DNA from: Apoda limacodes
Lineage: Eukaryota; Arthropoda; Insecta; Lepidoptera; Limacodidae
Assembly: GCA_946406115.1 (NCBI GenBank)
Contig: OX291550.1
Location: 31,596,722-31,660,721, forward strand
Reading direction: 5' to 3'
DNA length: 64,000 bases
How positions within the stretch are numbered: position 1 is the stretch's first letter; the number at the start of each line of letters is the position of its first letter. Shown here in pieces: positions 51,101 to 60,100 of this stretch. Position numbers and translations under genes: made by a program. The notes below the pieces were generated by a model, which was given only the letters and a program-made list of their open reading frames with translations, made no database searches and was not told where the DNA came from.

Positions 51101-54100
51101 ACCAGTTATCTAATGAGCTCGCTTCTTTGTTACCTGCTGTTTTAAATTGTAAAATATTTCGACCTAACCATATATCATTGTATTAAGAATTGCTAGTAAT
51201 TACCACCTATACCGGATTATTATTATTATTAATGTAAACTTTTTTTTTCTCATGAAAGTGATTTTTGTCTTAATGGGAAATAAAGATCTATAAACCGAAA
51301 CCGAAAAATTACCTTACAGTTCTCTCTTTGCCGACTTTTGGTACGAACCTTGTCAACGGTTCCTAAAAGGACCTAGCCTTCCTCAGTACTTTTATTTTTA
51401 CCTACGTAATTATACTTATAATACCTTGTCCACTAAGTAATACATTTCCATCTCCCTCAGTTTCGATTCTTTAACCTACCCTTGTTATATGTTATATTAC
51501 ATTTGTTATCCCAAATTTCATCGCTATGTCATTTGTAAATATTTCAATGCTATCAACTATGGAGTTTCTTGCCGAATTCTTCTCGGTAGAAATAAATATT
51601 GCGAACCGGATTAAAAAAAAAGTATTCAATAACTTTGACGATTGAAAAGTGTTTGTTAAATCCTAATTTGAAACAAAAATTTAGACTTTGACGGACCGGT
51701 TATCGATACCTCTCTTAAGTTTAAATGACAGACGAATCGTTTACTGATAACACTCTTAAGGTTGTGTGGGGGACGCGAAGGGGTATTTATCAATACCTTA
51801 GTGGGAAATATTTGAAGGTTTTGATGTTTTAAGGAACAAATATAATCAGCTTTTGGGCACCATGTTAAGCGGGTGGTATCATAAAACTTAGTGCGCCGGT
51901 GTCCGCAGGGTCGCTGCTGCGCCCGCCGCCGGACCAGCTCCCGATGGTGCTGCAAGTGTTGCTCAGCACGCTGCACCGCGTGCGCGCGCTTCACATTCTC
52001 TGTCGGTTTCTGGCGCTGGGCTCGCCCGCCGTCCAGCAGGTACTGAACCCCCGCGCACTATGTATGTGAAATTCACTATCGCTAGCAGTTGTTGTCGGGT
52101 ATGTAATGGTTTGTGTGTTTATTTGTGCGCAGGTGCTGGCGGTGGGCATTTTCCCGTACATGCTGAAGCTGCTGCAGGCGTCGGCGCACGATCTGCGCGC
52201 CTCCATGGTCTACATCTGGGCGAAGATCATCGCCGTCGACCCCGTACGTACCAGTAACACTCTCCACTAAGCACTTACCATACCCATGCACTCTGCGCAT
52301 GTCGGATAGCTTACTTTCGAGGAGCATGCTTTGATCTAATATAAATATGTAACTATATCTTACAACCAGCTTTTCACTTATTTATATCATATTGCATCAC
52401 ATTACATGTCCATATCTATGCGAGTGACAAAAACTTATAGTAATACTTTTAGTTATATAAAACATGACAATTTAAGTATGCATTACACCAATTAACAATG
52501 TCATAGGTAAACGTTATCTTACACTAAAGTTACAACAATCTCTTTGTATCCATAGATTTTACATTTTGTTTATTACAAATAAAGTAAACACAAATCTTAT
52601 ACATAAAGAAGACCTGGAATATTCCTAGAAACAGATTCAACAATCAAATTAAGCCAAAGGTTGTACGTCCCTACGTACGTCATTTTTTTTTTTTTTTTTT
52701 TTTTTTTTAATACCACTAAGGTGGCAAACAAGCTTACGGCCCGCCTGATGGTAAGCGGTCACCGTAGCCTATGGACGCTTGCAACACCAGGGGTATCACT
52801 TGCGCGTTGCCGACCCTTCAGAAATCTAATAACTTCTTTCTTGAAGAACTCCATACTGTAGTCCTTGCAGAAAACCTTGGCAGGGAGCTCATTCCACAAC
52901 TTAAGCGTTCGCGGGAGGAAGTTTCTCTGAAACCGCACTGTACGCGACCATTTAGGTTCTAAAGTGTGAGAATGAATTCCCTGCCGATGGCGAGCGGTGC
53001 GATGGTAGAAAGTAGCCGTGGGCATCATTTCGAACAATTCCTCAGAACACAACCCATTGTACAAGCGGTAGAACACACACAGTGAGGCAAAGTCTCTCCT
53101 CAGACTTAAGGGCTCGATACCGCAAGTGAGTTTGGGATCGTCGACAATTCTCACAGCCCGTCGTTGAACCGAGTCAAAAGGGTCAAGCTGGTATCCGGGT
53201 GCACCTGCCCAGAGATGGCAGCAGTACTCCATATGGGGCCGAACTTGCGACTTGTAAAGTAACAACCTTTCCCCCGACGTGAAGTACTGCTTCGCTCTGT
53301 TGAGTACACCAAGTTTTTTGGACGCCAGCTTTACCTTATCTGATAAATGATCTCGGAACTGAACATCGCTGGAGATGTCGACACCAAGGATCCCAATGCT
53401 CTTGGAGATGGAGAGGGGAGTGTTCTGGAATTGTGGGACCACAGTGAATGGAGTTTTCTTAGCGGTGAACGCGCACACTTGTGTCTTTGTAGGGTTGAAT
53501 CGGACCACGTTTACCCGTCCCCAGTCAGAGACCTTGGACAGTGTGGTCTCGATTTGAGACACAAGTTCTCCGCGCTTCTCCTCCACAACGGAACGAGGTA
53601 TGTTTGCACGACCCGTGTAAAAAGCGTCTCCAGTACTGTCATCTGCATAGCAATGTATGTTGTTGATGTCCAACATGTCATTGATATGCAGTAGAAACAG
53701 CGTAGGAGACAGCACAGAGCCTTGCGGGACACCAGCATTAATGTCCATGCTATCAGAGCAACTACCGTCAACTACAGTTCGTATGCGTTTGCTGGACAAA
53801 AAGCTAGCCACCCATTTGCACAAACCCTCGGGCACTCCGTAAGATGGCAACTTCGATAGAAGACCGCGGTGCCAGACCCGATCGAACGCCTTCGCTATGT
53901 CCAGGCTACATGCCAATGCCTCCCCCTGACTCTCAATGGCTAGTGCCCATCGGTGTGTGAGATACAGTAGAAGGTCACCAGTCGAGCGACCGTGGCGAAA
54001 GCCATATTGACGGTCACTGACCAGATCGTGTACTTCTAGGTATCTTAGAAGCTGTGTGTTGATCACACGCTCCATCACCTTAGAGAGGAGAGAGGTAATA

Positions 54101-57100
54101 GCGATAGGCCTGTAATTCGATGGATCTGATCTATCGCCCTTTTTGGGCACCGGGTGCACATTCGCAGTCTTCCATGTAGACGGAAATTGCCTAGTGTGGT
54201 AGGAAAGCGCGAAGAGGCGCGTGAGTACAGGACATAACTCAGGAGCACACTGCTTAAGCACCACTGCTGGTATACCGTCTGGCCCACTCGACTTATGAAC
54301 GTCTAGAGAAAGCAACGCCCGCCTGACCTCCCGCTGCGTTATGGAGATTTCCGGCATGGACTTACCGCACCACGGTATAGTAGGTGGTACAGCGCCTTCA
54401 TCGTTCATATTCGAGTTCGAGGCAAAGAGACTGCCCAGTAGATCGGCTTTCTCTTTAGCACTATGGGCCAAGTCACCATCGGTCTTTCGCAGTGGTGGTA
54501 ACGACGACTGGCAGAAGTTCCCTTCGGCAGCTTTGGCAAGCGACCAGAAAGCACGACTCCCAGAAGGATAGCTCGCAAGTCGCCCACCTATTTTGCCGAT
54601 GAATTGGAATTTTGCTCTGGCAGTTGCTTTCTTACTGAACCTCGAGGCAGCATTTAATTTGCGTTTTAACTCAGAAATATTCGGATCCTTATTATAACGA
54701 GCCGTGGTCCAAGCCTCATATGCATTTTGCTTAAGAATTTTAGCATGCAATATCGAAAGCAAAAAAAATAAATCAGAATTCCGATATCGAAGACCTTGGA
54801 ATTTTTCTTCGTAAAATTTATCCTAAATGACTAAATTTCTTAGACTAAATAAAATAAATTACTTTAACCTTGCCTTTATGACTCATAAGATTTGTAAATG
54901 CTATTGTTTCGTGTAAGGCTAAAGGACTTGAATCCTTTTATTATAAATTTAAAAAAAAAGTGCTTTATCGCTAGAGCAATACAGTCTTTCGTGTGTGTCG
55001 TTTAGGTTTGTTAGTGACCAGTCTTGCTTGGGCGCAACCTTTAATAATGACAAGGATGACACGATATGTAACTAAGGGTGCGTAAGTAGTGCAGCTACAT
55101 TTCAGGTCATTTGATGTTACTCTGTCGAAATCTTTCTAAAATGTACTTCCGCACCAAACACTCGTGCGTCCATCAAGTCCTCCGCCTCACGGAACATATT
55201 CTCACTGGCTTCCAACCAGTATTAGGTAAGCCCCGTCACACGGGCGCTGTCTTCTTCGATGTAGCGAAAGCCTTCGACAGAGTCTGGCACAACAGTTTAA
55301 TTTATAAACTGTATAACTTTCAGTTGCCAGACCGTCTCGTGCTCATCATACGAGACTACTTGTCGAACCGTAGCTTTCGCTATAGAGTCGAAGGCATTCT
55401 CTCTTCCCCCGTCCCATAAAAGCAGGAGTCCCGCAAGGGTCCGTGCTCGTCCTTATCTTGTACCTTCTGTACACAAACGATATCCCTCAAACGATAGGTA
55501 CCCAACCAGCCCTCTTCGCGGACGATACCGCTATTTATACCACCGATAGGCAAGTGAGTTGAATCACTAAGAAACTCCAATCCGCAATCACCCCCCTAGG
55601 CGAATGGTTTTGGAAATGGAGAAACGAAGTGAATCCCGACAAAAGCTCTCAGTTCTTTTTGCAAAAGGCCGCCCTCCGCGGCCATCTCCCCTCTCACTCT
55701 TCATAGCCGTGCCATTCTTGGCAACAAGGACAACAAAACAAGGCCAAATATCTCGGTGTGACCCTAGATAAGCGTTTGAACTTCCGAGATCACACCAAAA
55801 TAGTAGAGCCGCTTTTGACCTTGGTCGTCTATACCCCATGATAGGCAAGTACAGTAAGATATCGCTTAAAATAAGCTGACTCTTTATACAACCTGCATCC
55901 GCCCCATACTAACAATGCTGCCGTTGTTTATGCTTGTTAAACGCAATATCCTTAAACTCCAAACCCTCCAAAACCGCTTTCTCAGAGCGGCCTCCGAAGC
56001 CTCCTGGTACGTCCGCAATGCAGACCTACACAGGGACTTTGAGCTTCCTACTATTCCCCGGTATCTTAAAGACATGACAGTCCGCTTTTTCGAGCGTACA
56101 CAAAATCACCCGAATCGCTATCACTAATTGTGCAATCCACAACTTATCATCCCCCCGACCGACCTCGGCACGGTCGTAAAACAATTGTTAGGCGGCCTCG
56201 GCACGTAATAACGGCCCCAGATGACGATCTCGCTATGATAGCGAGATTAGTCTGAACGACCTCCCCTAATAGGGCCTCCCCCCTAACACGACGCCCACGT
56301 CCCCGGGTTCGTCGGCGACCGCAAGGATACACGAGGTATCAAAGAGTGCCAGGGCGCTTCTCGCCCCCACCCAATCGCAATCGCAACCGCTAACGGGGAA
56401 CTTCCCTCCTGGCGCTGACTCACCTTCGGGTTCGAGGCTCACGCTGGTCGAAGGGACACCCTCGAGAGCGACAACCCAAGCCGAGGCTCCCCCCGCGGGG
56501 AGCCCTAGAGCGTTGGGCGCTATATGGGCTGAGACTCCTTCAGAGTCTCGCCTCAAAAAGCCTGGTGAAGCAGTAATGGCTTCAACAGCCAACTGCATAG
56601 TCAGCTCAGATATACATAAATTTACTTTTGGAACTTTGGAAAGAACCCTATGCCACTCTATGGAGAGGTCCACTGTTACGCATAGCAATGTATGTCGTTG
56701 GTTCGTAGCAATTGCCGTCACACGATGCGACAGTCCGTAACGTTGGTGGAAGGGCTCGGTCCCGGTTCCAAAGGCGATCAAACGCCTTCGCTATGTGTAG
56801 GCTACATGCCAACGCCTGTGTCTATCGGTGTGCGAGAACACAGCTGAAGTTCACGAGTGGAATACAAATCTCCGCCAGAATAGCTTGTGTGTTTCTTATC
56901 ATATGATCATACCTCATAAATATTTTATCTCAAACTGTAATTTTATAAAAAATGCATCGTTTAATATACATTGATATAAACGTGTAATTTAATACGTATC
57001 ACACGATGACAACAATTTTAACTAAATTTTAACTTTGGTGTAATTTTATATTCAATGTTTGTGTGTATAGAGTTGTCAAGTGGACCTAGTAAACGCGCGC

Positions 57101-60100
57101 GGGCACAAGTACTTCCTCTCCGTGCTCCAGGACCCCACCGTCGATGTGAGTGTTTAGGTGTGTGTCTGTGTATGCATCTACCGTATGTGTATATGTAATT
57201 GGTGTGTGTGTGTGTCACAGAGCTCACACCGCACGCTGGCCGCGTTCGTGCTGGCCGGGATCGTAGCCGAGCACCGCGCCGGACAGGAGGCCGCGCTACA
57301 GGTCAATATTCAGATTTGATTTCACACTTACATATATTAAATTTTTAGTTATTCCCCTACATGCTCTATGTTACTAATAAAACTTAATTTGATTGTAAAT
57401 CACAAAAAAAAATCGCAATAACCTTGTATATCTAATGTTTAGAAATGATGTTGACAGGGCGGTATGATATCGGTGTGTCTGGAGCAGGTCGGCGACGAGT
57501 GTGCGACGCTGCGCCAGTGGGCGTGCATTGCGCTCGGCCGACTGTGGCAAGGGTACGACGCGGCCAGGTGGTCCGGCGTGCGGGACCTCGCGCACGAAAA
57601 ACTGTACCCGCTGCTAAGGGAGCCGCACGTCGAGGTCAGCTAGCAACACGTACCGTACCGAAAGTGTCGTTTTGGTACACTCCGTACCGTTCGATACAAC
57701 ACGCGCCGTAACTAATGTGCCTGTTCACTCGGACATTGTACACACTACGAACTTGCTCATTTTGTTATTTCTAATGGTGTTTGTTAATGAAATGGTAATC
57801 TTTTTCCTATATATTTTAATTTCGCAAATGTATTTGGATAATATTGTACACCCTGTCAGGGCTGTACCAGATAATTGAAAAAGGCAACTCAACCTGCTAC
57901 AGATAAGGTATACCCTACAGCAAACAATAAAGATTATGATTTGATGGAATTCAGTAAACAAATGATTTGAATAGGTTGTTCTTGGATGCTCGTGAATTGG
58001 TTTACTGTCCTTACTGATGATTTTTCAAAGTATTTTTTATACCCTTCTATTGTTATGTTAGGATTAGAGAGAGACATTGTAACGTTTGTTTGTTTGTGTT
58101 TTGTTGTGTTGGTGTAGGTGCGAGCGGCGTGCTCGTTTGCGCTGGGCACGTTTGTGGGCGCGGGCGGGTGCTGGCAGCGGTCCGAGCACGCCAACGCGCT
58201 CGACCAGCAGGTCGGCGTCGAGCTCGCCGCGAGACTAGCGCTGGACGCGTCGTCGCTTGTGCGACAGGAGATACTCGCCGGTAACCTTAAATACCTGGCA
58301 GTTCGCTTTTTCGAGCATACACAAAATGACCCAAACTGATTAATTGTGCAATCCACACAAAAAAAAACGCCGGTACGTACACACACTTTGCGTGGGCGGG
58401 TGCTATCAGCGGTCCCCACGTTCAGTAGAACTTAGTATATTGCTTTTATGTCCGTTTATAATTTAAATCCCGTTCCGTAGCATAAGTTTTCATTATTGTT
58501 TTTTGAAGGTACTTATTACGTACAGCCTTAAGATGCTGACTCGTAAGGTTTGTCAGGAAGAATCTAGCAATCAACGACAATAGGTCTTACAGGAGCTTAA
58601 GATTGCCTGGAAAAAGTGTGATAAAGTAAACAGCGAACGGGATGATAATAAAAGAAAACAGTTAGAAATATTAAAAAACAAATAGTGCGTTGTGTATCTA
58701 ATTATCAGTAGTGCATACTTAATAAAATAAATACATACTTAATAATCGGTTGCAATTATTAATACTACAAGTCATGTACAGCATCAAACTCAAAATTTGT
58801 TAAAGGAATTTCGTAATAACGCCCCGAATCTCGTTTCTACTGCAATTAGTTATACCATAACTCTAGACCCGGTTTAAACAGTGGAACTTGCTAAGTGCAG
58901 TAAAAACCAGATTCAAAAATGAATTAAACTTTACCGATTATAAAAATAGAGGTTTAACGTGATGTGGTTATTCGTTCTTTTGGTTTCGATCGGTCGGCGC
59001 AGCGCTGCAGTGGCTGGTGCTGATATTCGAGCAGCACTTTACCGCCGTCTACATACAGGAGCGACTGAGGCGCAGCGACAGGTACACACACACACACACA
59101 CTTCTATAACGTAACGCAAAACTATCTCATCTCATTATCGGACTTTTGGCATATAAAAGCTTTTCTTCTTTACAAAAAATAATATTTTTGACTTCACTAC
59201 AAGGCACCTCCGCAAATAAATAAATGTACATATATTGTCTATTTACCCTATATGGTTAGCTAGTAGAGAATGCTGTACCTACTTATGGATTTGAGCTCGC
59301 CACTGTACACTTTTGTTTGTACAGAGATAATAAATAAACATGTTTGTTAAACTTTTTTAATTATAGTTTTGAGCAAAATCTGAATACAGAGGTATTTTTA
59401 TGGTAATCGTGTTTTTTCCAAAGTAGTGCGCAATACTTATATGGATACTAAAATTTTATGTCATTATTTAATAGAAAATATGTCCCACTTATCTGGAACT
59501 CGTTATGGCATGGAGTCGATTCGTTTTTCTAATGATTTTTGATTGCATACAGTTTTTTTTTTCAGCATCTTTATTGTCCTATTATTGAAACCTGGCCTTG
59601 CAGATGCCTTACTTATTAAGGTGTTGGTCACGGAAGAGGTTTCTAGTGCAGGACCAGCGATTAAATCTGTTGATATGAGTGCGGATAAAACATTCAGTGC
59701 AGGTTATTAGGCGGTTGTTTATTATCGCTGTACCGCGCCTGCCGCAGACTGCACTTGTCCTAGTTTTCCGCTCGCTCCGGTTTCCAGCTGCATGGCTGCT
59801 TGCATTTGTACGCCTTCTTGTCGAACCTTTTGTGGTAGAGACATAAGTCATTTCCGCTCCTTGATGTAGATCTCTGCCTATTTCTCGATTCTGGTCTCGA
59901 GAGTGAATTATCTCTTCGACATCGGCGTTTCGCATTGGTAGCGGTTTCGCATTTCCTAGACCTTGTCTGCTATGTCCTACCCAAATTTTGGTTTCTGCAG
60001 AGGCTAGTACGGCTGTGGGCAGCCTGCTTTGCCCTACAGTGCTTAATGCTTCTTCGCTGATTTTGTAACCAGACTCTGAGATGGTAAATTATTCTACGGA

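Noticed and set aside
52684..54746. Target-site duplications for LINE copies 1 and 4
   Set aside because: No convincing direct repeat flanks either element by eye, so none is claimed.
59609..59935. 108-codon arginine-rich frame on the minus strand
   Set aside because: No recognised domain, splice support or repeat partner; not reported as a gene.
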